A stretch of DNA of 64,000 nucleotides, from positions 4,216,001 to 4,280,000 of the forward strand of contig NZ_CP015750.1 of assembly GCF_001742185.1 (NCBI RefSeq). Direction: 5' to 3'. Positions 50,780 to 60,700 of this stretch are shown one piece after another; positions within the stretch are counted from its first letter, which is position 1; every line of letters begins with the position of its first letter. The position numbers and the translations under genes are program-made. The stretch is from Pectobacterium wasabiae CFBP 3304. Lineage in GTDB: Bacteria; Pseudomonadota; Gammaproteobacteria; Enterobacterales; Enterobacteriaceae. Below the pieces are notes generated by a model, which had not been told where the DNA came from, searched no databases, and saw only the letters and a program-made list of their open reading frames with translations.

Positions 50780-51282
50780 TTAAGCAATATCAGGATCAAA
50801 TCAATACCCAGAACAGGATATTTAAAACGCCATTCAACCAGGCAAAAGCGCAATTATGACAGACCGAGTTCCATCAGAGATATATCAGTCGCTGATTTAG
50901 CGTCAAAATGGCACATCAGCGAAAGGTGTTGTGCTGCACCAGCGGCTTCTGATCTCGCAATGGCATCACTGGTCATCCCCGATACTGCTATACAGTCAAT
51001 GTCTTAATCATGCAGGAAGCATGGAGGATATACCTATGCCGATTCAGGATATGGCTTGCAGATTCCTCTGCGGCGCCCTGAATCTCTTTCTTTCGGGTAG
51101 ATTCAGGAGATCAATGAGAACATTCCCAATACCTCAGATCTTATCTCGTCTGGCATTGAATATGAGTTTCCGGGAATAATTTCGCGAAAACGGAGAGAAA
51201 AAAAGCTGCTTTTTTCGGTTAAGCTGTATGCGTGTTTCAACATGATCGATAAGTCTGACCAATGTTCCAGGAAACGACCCGA
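50780..51282. other. Gap between the island and the melR-type gene
   Basis: About 500 bp hold several short frames without ribosome sites or recognisable products. The stretch near 51105-51200 reads as a plausible 30-residue peptide (IQEINENIPNTSDLI) and may be a decayed gene end, but I could not match it. The right end must contain the promoter of the AraC-type gene. Confidence 0.4.
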
Positions 51283-52221
51283 ATGGCAAACAGCATACCG
51301 CAACTGCCCCACGATCCGCATATGTGTCGCAGTTATGAAAAAAAGACGCGTAGCCCGCTAGCGCTCTATTCAGAGTACCAGCGTATGGACATTGAGTTGC
51401 GGGCGCCGCTGGCCATGACCTACACCCACTGGCATGGCCAAGTTGAGGTGAATGTCCCCTTTGATGGCGACGTGGAATACCTGATTAATAATGAAGTCGT
51501 GCGGATCAAACAAGGGCATATCACCCTCTTTTGGGCCTGCACGCCTCATCAGCTTACCGATGCCGGCTGCTGTCAACAGATGGCGATATTCAACTTACCC
51601 ATGCATCTGTTTTTGTCCTGGCCGCTGGATCGTGAACTAATAAACCATGTCACCCATGGAATGGTTATTCAGTCATTATCGGCACAACAGCTCAGCGTTT
51701 TTGAGATCCAGCGCTGGCAGAGTGAGTTTACCAGCGACAGCGAACCGGTGCGCCAGTTGGCGATCGATGAAATTACCCTGATGCTAAAGCGATTTAGTCT
51801 GTCTGGCTGGCAACCCATCTTAGTAAATAAAACGCCGCGCACTCAACAAAATAGTCTTTCGCGCCATTCGCAGTTTTATGTCAGCCAGATGCTTGAGTTT
51901 ATCGCCACCCACTGTGACAGAATGCTGACGGTTAACGATATTGCTGAACACGTTAAGCTAAACCCAAATTATGCAATGGGCATTTTTCAGCGGGTGATGC
52001 AGTTAACCATGAAACAATATATTACTGCGATGAGGATCAACCACGTGCGGGCGTTGCTCAGCGATACCGACAAGACGATTCTTGATATTGCAACGATCGC
52101 CGGATTTCGTTCAAGCAGTCGTTTTTACAGCACATTTAATAAATATGTCGGTATGCCACCTCAGCAATATCGTAAGCTGAGTCAGCAGCGAAGAAATCAT
52201 TTGCTATATCTGGAGGGATAA
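51283..52221 (+). CDS. melR: MelR-type AraC-family activator
   Basis: The 312-residue product is very like E. coli MelR from KKTRSPLALYSEYQRMDIE onward: THWHGQVEVNVPFDGDVEYL, HITLFWACTPHQLTD and MKQYITAMRINHVRALLSD can be recalled almost unchanged. The N-terminal half is the melibiose-sensing cupin, the C-terminal 100 residues the double helix-turn-helix. The start at 51283 has AGGAA about 11 bp before it. In E. coli MelR activates melAB (alpha-galactosidase and melibiose permease). Those genes are not next to this copy; the downstream genes encode an antiporter and a PLP enzyme. Confidence 0.88.
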   Translation: MANSIPQLPHDPHMCRSYEKKTRSPLALYSEYQRMDIELRAPLAMTYTHWHGQVEVNVPFDGDVEYLINNEVVRIKQGHITLFWACTPHQLTDAGCCQQMAIFNLPMHLFLSWPLDRELINHVTHGMVIQSLSAQQLSVFEIQRWQSEFTSDSEPVRQLAIDEITLMLKRFSLSGWQPILVNKTPRTQQNSLSRHSQFYVSQMLEFIATHCDRMLTVNDIAEHVKLNPNYAMGIFQRVMQLTMKQYITAMRINHVRALLSDTDKTILDIATIAGFRSSSRFYSTFNKYVGMPPQQYRKLSQQRRNHLLYLEG

Positions 52222-52391
52222 CTATTTGAAAATAATCTTAGAATAATTATTAAATGAAATACATCAGTATAAAATAATAAATACCTCGCCCTATAGGGGC
52301 TATATAAAAATCACTGAGTCCTTGCGTTCTGAACTCTCAGGGTCAGGCTATCTGTAATAGATATTCAACTTTTAACTGTTTGGATGGAATT

Positions 52392-53858
52392 ATGGAATCA
52401 AATAATTATGCTTTAAAAAGCAGAAAGTCGTTGAGTTTTTTTTGGTCAGTAATGCCTATGTTCCTTATGTTGGCCGGGATTAGCATCGGGTATTTTATCT
52501 TTAATATTCGCGCGGAACCTATGATCCTGATGAGCACAGCGGTTGCCTCATTTATCGCTATAGCGCATGGTTATACTTGGGATAATATTTTAAAATCTAT
52601 TTGCGATAAAATATCTGAGGCACTGCCGATAATCCTTATTGTCGCGAGTATCGGTTTTTTGATCGGTGCATGGATGGTATCCGGCACGATACCAATGATG
52701 ATTTATTATGGATTAAAATTTATTAACCCGCACTATTTCTATATTTCCGCTTTCCTTTTAGGTGCGCTAATTTCAGTATGCACAGGTACCTCTTGGGGTT
52801 CTATGGGTACCGTTGGAATTGCAATGATAGGCGTTGCTATTGGACTAAATATTCCACTTCCCATTGCGGCTGGGGCAATTGTCTCGGGCTGTTGGTTTGG
52901 CGATAAACTCTCGCCGGTGTCCGATTCAACAAACATGGCAGCCTTAGCCGCAGGTGTAAACCTGTACTCGCATATAGGTCATCTTCTCTGGACCACCGGG
53001 CCCGGATTTATTATATGCTGCATTGTCTATGTTTATGCAGGCTTAGGAATTGATGCGTCAATAAGCACGCCGGAAAATATTACAAGCTTGATGTCCGATA
53101 TTGGCCAAGTATATCACTTTAATCTGTTGCTATTATTACCGCCGGTTATTGTATTGTATGGTTCTTTGACGAAGAAACCAGCCATTCCCATGCTGTTCTT
53201 ATCGACGATAGTATCAATGATATTAGCGTTAGTATTCCAAGCATTCACCGCATCGTCGATTGGCGAGTCGGTGGTGAGCGGCTTTAAACTCTCTATGCTC
53301 GAAGGAGATAACGTAGCCGCTTTCTCTGCCGATGTCTCACGCTTGCTGGAGCGTGGCGGCGCAATATCTATGTTCAGCAGTTTTGTCACCGTTTTCAGTG
53401 CATTTAGTTTTGCCGGTGCGATGAGCACGACAGGCTCCCTGCATACTGTTATTAGCACGCTGACGAAAGGGGTTAAAACTACATTCCATCTGGTCGTTAC
53501 CACGATAATCAGTACGATAACGATTTGTGCGTGTACAGCAAACGGTACGCTGCCATTACTGTTATGTGGTGACGCATTTAAAGAGGAGTATAAAAAAAGA
53601 GGTCTTGCAACAAAAAATCTTTCCCGCACAACGGAAGACGCAGGCACCGTCGTCGAACCTATTATTCCTTGGTCGGCCTCTGGCGTTTATTGCGCAACCA
53701 TGCTGGGTGTCGCAACCCTCGATTATTTACCGTGGGCAATTTTATGTTACAGCGGCGTTCTGTTTGCGCTACTTTGGGCTGCTACTGGAATCGGTATCGC
53801 GAAGTATGACCCGAATGATGACCCTGAACACCTAGCTGAAAGTGAATTAAAACATTAA
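52392..53858 (+). CDS. NhaC-family Na+/H+ antiporter
   Basis: The 488-residue product starts at ATG 52392; a TTG 12 bases upstream is less likely. It has about 11-12 hydrophobic helices. Family signatures are TGTSWGSMGTVGIAMIGVA and SGCWFGDKLSPVSDSTNMAA, the most conserved NhaC segments, plus VVEPIIPWSASGVYCATMLGV near the C-terminus. Members exchange Na+ for H+, or in some cases take up amino acids or malate with Na+. It lies 36 bp before a MalY-type enzyme gene, suggesting transport and cleavage of one substrate, perhaps a sulfur amino acid. This is inference. Confidence 0.88.
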   Translation: MESNNYALKSRKSLSFFWSVMPMFLMLAGISIGYFIFNIRAEPMILMSTAVASFIAIAHGYTWDNILKSICDKISEALPIILIVASIGFLIGAWMVSGTIPMMIYYGLKFINPHYFYISAFLLGALISVCTGTSWGSMGTVGIAMIGVAIGLNIPLPIAAGAIVSGCWFGDKLSPVSDSTNMAALAAGVNLYSHIGHLLWTTGPGFIICCIVYVYAGLGIDASISTPENITSLMSDIGQVYHFNLLLLLPPVIVLYGSLTKKPAIPMLFLSTIVSMILALVFQAFTASSIGESVVSGFKLSMLEGDNVAAFSADVSRLLERGGAISMFSSFVTVFSAFSFAGAMSTTGSLHTVISTLTKGVKTTFHLVVTTIISTITICACTANGTLPLLLCGDAFKEEYKKRGLATKNLSRTTEDAGTVVEPIIPWSASGVYCATMLGVATLDYLPWAILCYSGVLFALLWAATGIGIAKYDPNDDPEHLAESELKH

Positions 53859-53893
53859 ATAACTTCTGGTTAATATTTACTATGGGAAACGAT

Positions 53894-55075
53894 ATGTCTA
53901 CATTCGATCATATTATTATCAGGGACGCTAATTGCCGCAAATACGGTCAGTTGCAAGAAATGTTTGGTACCGACGATTTGCTACCTATGTGGATCGCTGA
54001 TATGGATTTCATGACCCCGGCCCCCATTATTAATACGCTCCGCGCTGTCGTTTCCCAGCCCATTCAGGGATATAGCAGGGATTACCCACACTGGAAGGAA
54101 TCAGTTACCGGCTGGTATGAGAAACGTTACGGCACACAGGTCAATGAAGAGTGGTTGCATTTTGTTCCCGGCGTCATTAAAACCATCGTGATCTCGTTAA
54201 TGGCGCTGAGCAAAACAGGGGATAATATATTAACCTGTACGCCCATTTATGACCCGTATCCTAATTTTATTAAAACAAGCGGAAGAGGTCTGCTACAGAC
54301 TCGCTTAGTTGAAAAAAATGGCAGTTATGAATTTTCTTGGGATGATTTCACGGAAAAGCTAAATTCATGCAAAATTTTTCTCTTCTCATCCCCACACAAC
54401 CCCGGCGGTATTGTTTGGGATAAGGATACGCTTGAGAAGATAAACAGGTATTGCCATGACGCAGGCGTAATTGTTATTTCTGATGAAGTGCACTGTGATT
54501 TGGCTCTGCCAGATAAAAAGCACATTCCTTTTTTTACGGTAAATACGGACTTGGACAGCAAATCGATAGTGCTTACTTCGACTGGCAAGACGTTTAATAC
54601 TCCTGCGATACAAGGAGGTATAGCATTAATTAAAAATGAACAGTTGAGAAATGAATTCCACCATTTTCTCGATAACTGTTACCTTGCCGAAACAAATTCA
54701 TTACAGCAGGCGGCTATTTATTCTGCCTATACTTATTGTGATGAATGGCATCAGAAATTACTGACCTATCTGTCTGAAAATGTCAGGTATGTAAAAGAGG
54801 AACTAGCAGAGCATTGTCCGTTGATCTCCGTCATTTATGGCGGCGCCTCTTTTCTGGTTTTTCTCAATGCCAGCAAGTTAGGGCTAAGTGATGAGCAACT
54901 AATGTCTTTTTTCGCATACAAGGCGAAACTTGGTCTTTCCCCCGGGCACCAGTATGGCACTGGTGGAGAAGGCCATATGAGATTAAACATTGGCTGTCCG
55001 CGCGCTGTACTGATCGAGGCCATCACCAGGTTAAAAAATGCCTATAGGGCGTGTGGATTTCATTTGCAGAAATAA
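53894..55075 (+). CDS. MalY/PatB-type PLP-dependent aminotransferase or C-S lyase
   Basis: The 393-residue product is a fold-type I PLP enzyme. It opens with the MalY/PatB hallmark DDLLPMWIADMDFMTPAP, then SSPHNPGGIVWDKDTL, the PLP-phenol ligand in VIVISDEVHCDLAL and the catalytic Lys in TSTGKTFNTPAIQGG. The closing GGEGHMRLNIGCPRAVL holds the carboxylate-binding Arg. These enzymes cleave cystathionine or other C-S bonds, or act as aminotransferases. The start at 53894 follows GGGAA. It is likely in one operon with the NhaC gene. Confidence 0.85.
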   Translation: MSTFDHIIIRDANCRKYGQLQEMFGTDDLLPMWIADMDFMTPAPIINTLRAVVSQPIQGYSRDYPHWKESVTGWYEKRYGTQVNEEWLHFVPGVIKTIVISLMALSKTGDNILTCTPIYDPYPNFIKTSGRGLLQTRLVEKNGSYEFSWDDFTEKLNSCKIFLFSSPHNPGGIVWDKDTLEKINRYCHDAGVIVISDEVHCDLALPDKKHIPFFTVNTDLDSKSIVLTSTGKTFNTPAIQGGIALIKNEQLRNEFHHFLDNCYLAETNSLQQAAIYSAYTYCDEWHQKLLTYLSENVRYVKEELAEHCPLISVIYGGASFLVFLNASKLGLSDEQLMSFFAYKAKLGLSPGHQYGTGGEGHMRLNIGCPRAVLIEAITRLKNAYRACGFHLQK

Positions 55076-55173
55076 TTTTACCGACAGGCATTAAAACCAG
55101 CCCAGCTCAACGCCAGTTCTTTGTGTTCAGATCATTCAATGATGGGGTCGCATAAGCGCTGATGGTAAAACCC

Positions 55174-55197
55174 GTTACCCGCCAAAAGGCGGGTAAC
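55174..55197. terminator. Convergent terminator between the MalY-type gene and yfaP
   Basis: GTTACCCGCC (55174-55183) and GGCGGGTAAC (55188-55197) form a perfect 10-bp stem with loop AAAA. On the minus strand GGGTTTTACC follows. It touches the yfaP stop codon. Confidence 0.8.
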
Positions 55198-56004
55198 TCA
55201 ACCACGATTCGAGTAGCTGAACTGTTTTACCAACGTTAGTTCACCAGGATTACGCATCGGCACAATCACCATTTCCTGCTTTTCGTTGCTGGTTCCTTCT
55301 TCGGTCACAATGGTGATTTGCGCCGTAGTCAAAATTTCTGCACCACGCCCACCGTAATAGTTAACGTACACGAGATATTGCCCACTTTCCGGCGCTGGCG
55401 AAGAGAAGATCTCCGGGCCATACCCGGTAGTGACGTCCATATCCAACGCTCCGCCGTTTTGTAACTGCCTACCACCATACCAGGCATGTTGACCGTCGGG
55501 GGTGACCACGTGCAAATCAAGATCGGTGTTATCGGTGTCCCAGGAAAGCACTATCCGCAGGCGTGCAGGAACCGCGCCGCTGCCTCTTTTCGCATAAAAC
55601 TGGGTTCGATGCGCCGCCGACCGATCTGGGCTGCGAACTTCAACGCTGTTACTGCCCTGCGAGAAAATATAGGGCCGTGCAAAATCACCATTATCTTCCA
55701 CTTTCAGAGGCATACTGACGCCGTTGACGATCAACCTGGCCGGCTCTTGTTTGGCTTTGCTATCTGGCTTGGGGAAGCCTTTAATCTGGCCCCGGATCAG
55801 GGCTTGCGCAGACTGATTCGCGGGAGTATTCACCGATGCTGCAGGATAATTGACCCGCTGAGAATAAGTGGCATCTTCCCCGGAAGTGTCATGCCACCCA
55901 GCAATCGGCGTATCCATCACCACGTTTTGCTCTGCTACTGCCGACATAGCGGGCATCAGCAGCACCAGCGAGCATACTACTCTACACAACAAACGAATAA
56001 TCAT
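55198..56004 (-). CDS. yfaP: YfaP, periplasmic DUF2135 protein
   Basis: The 268-residue product has a signal peptide (1-24, ending AVAEQN). The C-terminal half carries the DUF2135 signature RIVLSWDTDNTDLDLHVVTPDG and QYLVYVNYYGG, an Ig-like beta sandwich of about 100 residues. In Pseudomonas aeruginosa the related MagF lies in the mag operon with the alpha-2-macroglobulin MagD. It is the last gene of the yfaA-T-S-Q-P operon, 52 bp after yfaQ. Its own role is unknown. Confidence 0.9.
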   Translation of the reverse strand: MIIRLLCRVVCSLVLLMPAMSAVAEQNVVMDTPIAGWHDTSGEDATYSQRVNYPAASVNTPANQSAQALIRGQIKGFPKPDSKAKQEPARLIVNGVSMPLKVEDNGDFARPYIFSQGSNSVEVRSPDRSAAHRTQFYAKRGSGAVPARLRIVLSWDTDNTDLDLHVVTPDGQHAWYGGRQLQNGGALDMDVTTGYGPEIFSSPAPESGQYLVYVNYYGGRGAEILTTAQITIVTEEGTSNEKQEMVIVPMRNPGELTLVKQFSYSNRG

Positions 56005-56056
56005 AGTGTTATCCTGAAAACCTTAAGTCCCTTGGCAATGGCTCAGAGCCAGCGCC

Positions 56057-57700
56057 CTATTCCAATAACAGATGGCGAGCCAGTTGTTCGACAAATACCT
56101 CATCTTGGCCATTCGGATGCGCAGCAAAGGCCAGGTGCAAATATTCATGGGTCAGATCCAACCGATCTTGCAGGGAGTAAAGATCCCGAACATAGATACG
56201 GCCATACATGCGATCAACATGGGGCTTGCCTGAGAGCAAACGGCATACCGTAAACTTCTGCAAAGGCGTGTAGCCCGGCTCGCTGTTAAGCTTTTCTCGC
56301 CAACGCTGCTGCTGCGTTGCTAGCCAGGTCTCGGCCTCCGGCATCGGCTGGCATAATATTTCCGGCTTATCCCAACGCCCCAGGCTAGCTCGAGGAAAAG
56401 CCTGTGCCAGGATCGCGTCATAGCGCATCCCCTGTTGGGCTTGCGACACCGCCAACTGCCAGGACAAGCGGTTATTACCCGCCTGATCGAGATGATAGTT
56501 AACCGGTGCCCCTGCCAACACCAGATCTGCAGTCCAGGCAGCAACGTTAAGCGCAGCAGGCAAGGCCGGCGTCGGGGCTACGCGCTGGCTGGCACTGCTG
56601 TCTGCCATCAGTAAACAATCACCGGACCGGCTGGCGTTTTGCAGCAGATAGCTGCGGATCGCCACCGCCAGCGCTTTCGCTGCTTCGACAGGTTGCGCCG
56701 CGGCTTCCCGCTGCAGCACCCGGGCAATATACTCTTCACGATCCAGGCGAGCAGTCAGGGTGAAATCACCCGCTTCCTGTTGCAAAATAAGTTCGCCGTG
56801 GCTTTCAATATTCAGGCGATTACCGTTACGGAATTCAACCTGATATTTTCCCTGCAAGACTCCTGCGCTAACCAGCGTTTGTTCACCAATACGACGCAAT
56901 GTTGCAATCGGGTAACGATCAAACAGCTTAACCACCACGCACACGTTGTGATCTATCGGTGGAGCCTGCGGCAAACGGTTATTCAACACCTCAGCATAGT
57001 TTTGCAGCACGATTTTGCTGGTACCCGCCCCTCTGGCCCACACCGGCGTGCCGTCGTTCAGCCAACCGGCAAATCCGCCCTGGCGCTGCTCGGGATGTTC
57101 ATCATCCAGCCAGCTCCAGGTTTTTACCCGCAGGCGGCTACCCAAGGCACCAGCCAGATTGCCGTCAGCGGTAAGCAACAGGTCCAGCAACACATTACGC
57201 GCCTGCTGCTGGGCTGGCAGCGCGGCCAATACCGCCAGCAACTGACTTACTGGGACACGGGTATCCGGCTGTAGCTGCGACAGATCCTGCAACCAGCCGG
57301 GACTATGTTGCCGTTGCCAATAACTGGCCCATTGTTGTTGATCCAGTTGCAGGCGCTGGGGGCTAAAATAGAGGCCGCACGACTGCACCAAAGCACGATC
57401 GCGTGCAATCGTCTTACCGGTTTCACAGCAGTAAACCTCTTCCTGCGGCTGGCTGCCATTGCAGAGATAATCAGATTCCTGCTGCTGGGTATCCACCAGA
57501 TAGGCATAGACGAAAAGCTTCCAGACGCTGCCTAATGGCGTGGTCAGCTCGCTCGGCAGTGGCTGCTGCGCAAACTGCCGACTCGGGCTTAACGTCAGCA
57601 AGATATATTGCTGCCCTTCGCGCAGAGCGAGTTCCAATTTCGGCTCTGCACTAAAAGCAGCAACAGGTATCAACCACAGTAACCACAACCAGCGAAACAT
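56057..57700 (-). CDS. yfaQ: YfaQ, DUF2300 periplasmic protein with SpoIID-like part
   Basis: The 547-residue product has a signal peptide (about 1-18). The N-terminal half resembles penicillin-interacting folds, with a possible SxxK motif in TPLGSVWKLFVYAYL (Ser58, Lys61) and an SCG at 107-109 where SxN could lie. The second half contains AKALAVAIRSYLL, typical of SpoIID/LytB-type glycan enzymes (about 350-365). Both suggest a peptidoglycan link, in line with the proposal that MagD works with PBP1b. The enzyme activity is unproven. It starts on TAATG overlapping the yfaS stop. Confidence 0.85.
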   Translation of the reverse strand: MFRWLWLLWLIPVAAFSAEPKLELALREGQQYILLTLSPSRQFAQQPLPSELTTPLGSVWKLFVYAYLVDTQQQESDYLCNGSQPQEEVYCCETGKTIARDRALVQSCGLYFSPQRLQLDQQQWASYWQRQHSPGWLQDLSQLQPDTRVPVSQLLAVLAALPAQQQARNVLLDLLLTADGNLAGALGSRLRVKTWSWLDDEHPEQRQGGFAGWLNDGTPVWARGAGTSKIVLQNYAEVLNNRLPQAPPIDHNVCVVVKLFDRYPIATLRRIGEQTLVSAGVLQGKYQVEFRNGNRLNIESHGELILQQEAGDFTLTARLDREEYIARVLQREAAAQPVEAAKALAVAIRSYLLQNASRSGDCLLMADSSASQRVAPTPALPAALNVAAWTADLVLAGAPVNYHLDQAGNNRLSWQLAVSQAQQGMRYDAILAQAFPRASLGRWDKPEILCQPMPEAETWLATQQQRWREKLNSEPGYTPLQKFTVCRLLSGKPHVDRMYGRIYVRDLYSLQDRLDLTHEYLHLAFAAHPNGQDEVFVEQLARHLLLE

Positions 57701-60700
57701 TACTTCACCGTCACTGTTTTCAGGGAACTGCCACTTTCCGTTGCCGCCTCTTGCGGCGTATACATGCGCGAATAACGGATTGGCGGCAACACAAACTGCC
57801 CTTTCTGCGAGAAACGCACCAAATGCCGGTACACCTTGGAATCCACCAATTCATCAACCGGTACCACATAAGAGAGTAGCCCCGATTCATTACGCGCTTT
57901 CTCAAGTGGTGTTACACCCTTGCCGCCCAAGCCCGCGACCTGAATACCCCAAGTGGTGCGTTCAACATCTGCGCCTGGTGGTAACGGCACTTCTAACAGC
58001 ATGTAGCGCTGCGGCGTGGAGGATTTGTTAACCAACGTCACCTCGTCAAGATACAGCGCATCGCTGGAGAGTGCCTCCCCATTAGCCACCGGCTTCACGC
58101 CAAATTCGAACGCCTTATCGCCAGGGATAAGTTGCAGCAGACGATGCTGGATGGTCACATTTAATGGCTGCCTCTCGCTGTCAGTTGCGGTCGCCGTCAG
58201 TGGCAAGTTATAGTTCAGCGAGACATTAAGCGGCTGTTCCAGTTCTGCTGGCATCACTACCGGCTGCACCGCGCCCTGCCCTTGCCACTGCCAGTAACGC
58301 TCCCCTGCGGTACCCTGCCGCAATTGCCAGCCTTCACCTGGGTTGAAACTCACCGGTGGCACTGTGGTGCCGAGTGAATTGTAGAGCCAGGTTAATGCCA
58401 AAGCGCGCTCTGGCCCTTGCTGCGCAGGCATCAGTTGCTGCAACAACCAGGCGACTTGCGGAGCATCTGCGCCACGCGTGCGCCATACCGCTGCATAGGC
58501 AAACGGATGTTCACTGAAGGAAATAAACTCCTGGCTCTGGCGCAACGTTTGCAGCTCTGGCTCCGAAAGTTTATAACCGGGCGTTTGCTGCAGCATCGAA
58601 TAAGTCAGCACCCGTGCCACCGCCAACCCCAACTTGAAGTTAGGCGCGGCCATCACCAGGCTGTCGGTTTCAGACAATGGCGCCCCGGACTCCACCTGCG
58701 CATTAGGCAATGACTCCGCCAGCCCTTGCAGCAGGCTGGTGATCGGCAGATGCATATCCTGAGCGAATGACAGTAACAGAGCACGATGGAGAACCGGCAT
58801 CTCTGCCGCCTGCTCGGCATACAGTTCCAAAATTCGCTGCCAGTGTTCTGCCGGTAACGCCATGCCTAATGCCTGGCTGGCATACCAGTCGGCATAGTAG
58901 GCGTAGGCGGTCAGGAAGGCATCAGGATCGCCATTCTCCCCCCACCAGGTAAACAACGCCCCTGGCCCCGCCATCTGCACCAGGCGCTGGCGGTTATTTT
59001 GCAGAGTCTGGCGTAATACATCCCCACGCTGCGCGTCTTCTTTCGCCAGCATGTTGTAAGCTAGGCTGAGGGGTAACAGGCGGCTGGCGGTATTGATCAC
59101 ACCACCATAAGGTTCATTGATCAGGTCATCCAGACCATTACGGAACATGGATTGCGCATCACTATTGAGGCGCAGGCGGATATCGTAGGCGCTGGCTGGC
59201 AGATTGAGAGTATTACTGCCGGCATGTAGCCGCACTTGCTGCTGCTGAGGCACTGGCCAATTGTCGTCACTCACCTTCAGATCAACGCTCAGGCTGTCCA
59301 GCACTTCACCGTTTTTCACCACTTCCGAGGTCCAGCGCCCAGACTGCATGGCTGCCACTGGTTGTGCCACGTAGTTCACCCCTTCATGCAGCGACACCGT
59401 TTGGCTCAGGTTGTTATCACCATATTGGGTGCGCAACTCCACCTGCTGGGCCTGCTTGTTCTGACTGAAGATAAACAGCCCAGGCTGCGGGTGGTCGCCT
59501 TTACGGAACTGCGTGGCCCCACTCCATTTAAGGTAGAGCGGTTTCTCGGAACGGATAAGCTGCTGTTTCTGGCCAACCTGCCCTTGCTCATTTTGCGCCC
59601 GGACCGTAATACGCCACCGAGTCAATGAATCTGGCATACGGAAACTGAATGTCGCTTTGCCGTTGGCGTCGGTGACAATGTCCGGCTGCCAGGCAGCGGT
59701 ATCCACATCTTCACGGCGTGGGCGTTCCAGCACCTTGACGTTGCGATCGCTGCGGTTCGCCACCCCAGGCGCTTTTGGCACCCCCGGTAACGCCAGATCG
59801 TAGGCGATAAATGACAGGCTGGCGGTGGTGCGCACGTTGTTGCGCCGAGGATGATAGAAGAACTGGTCGATGGTAGGCGCAATCTCCGGTTGCAAGGCAT
59901 AGACCATCTCATCAACGACGCTAACCGTCAGGTGAGCCGGTAAGGGTTTGCCCGCAAGTTGGGTATCCAACGCGACAGTGACCGTTTCACCTGGGCGGTA
60001 AACGACTTTGTCTGTTTTAACCGCGATATCGATACGCGGTATCTCAACCTTGATCCCGGCGTTCTGGAAGCTGTATTGGCCGCCTTTGCTGTACAGCACG
60101 GAGAAGGTCATATTCGGGGAAAAATTATCCCGCACTGCGATTTGCGCCAGATACTGGGTATCGCTTAAACGTTGCGCTTTAACCCATTCGGCACCACTGG
60201 AAAGCAACGCAATGCTCTCCACTTTGTCGCGCTCCAGCGTCAGCAATGCTTGCTCCACCGGCTCTGGGAAAGTAATTAATGCCTGCGCAGTTTCCCCCAA
60301 CCGATATTGCGGCTTGTCCATCACGATCTCAACGCTACCCGGCACCGATTTCCCGCCCGGCCCACTGACAAACTGGCTGATAGCACCAAGGATCATGCCC
60401 TGGTCGCTTTTCAACGTGACGGTATAGGTGCCGGGTTGCTGGAAGCTAATGGCAAACGGCTGCCCAGTGGCTGGCAATGGAGCACGCTCTGTTTTGCGGT
60501 CTTCCAGACGCACCCATTCATAAACCGCCGGTTTGTCATCCCCCTGTTGTTCGTTGCGATAGCTGAATTCCACTGGCTCATTTACCGCACTAAACCGTTT
60601 CAACGTATTGAGCGCATAACGCGAAACACCACGCTCAATCAGGATTTCCCGAGTAGTTTTGACTCGGTAGGCGGCACCATCGCTGGCAAAAATAGTCAGT

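Noticed and set aside
50705..51007. 100-codon plus-strand frame beside the right attachment site
   Set aside because: It begins inside the duplicated terminator region, has no ribosome site and its product matches nothing.
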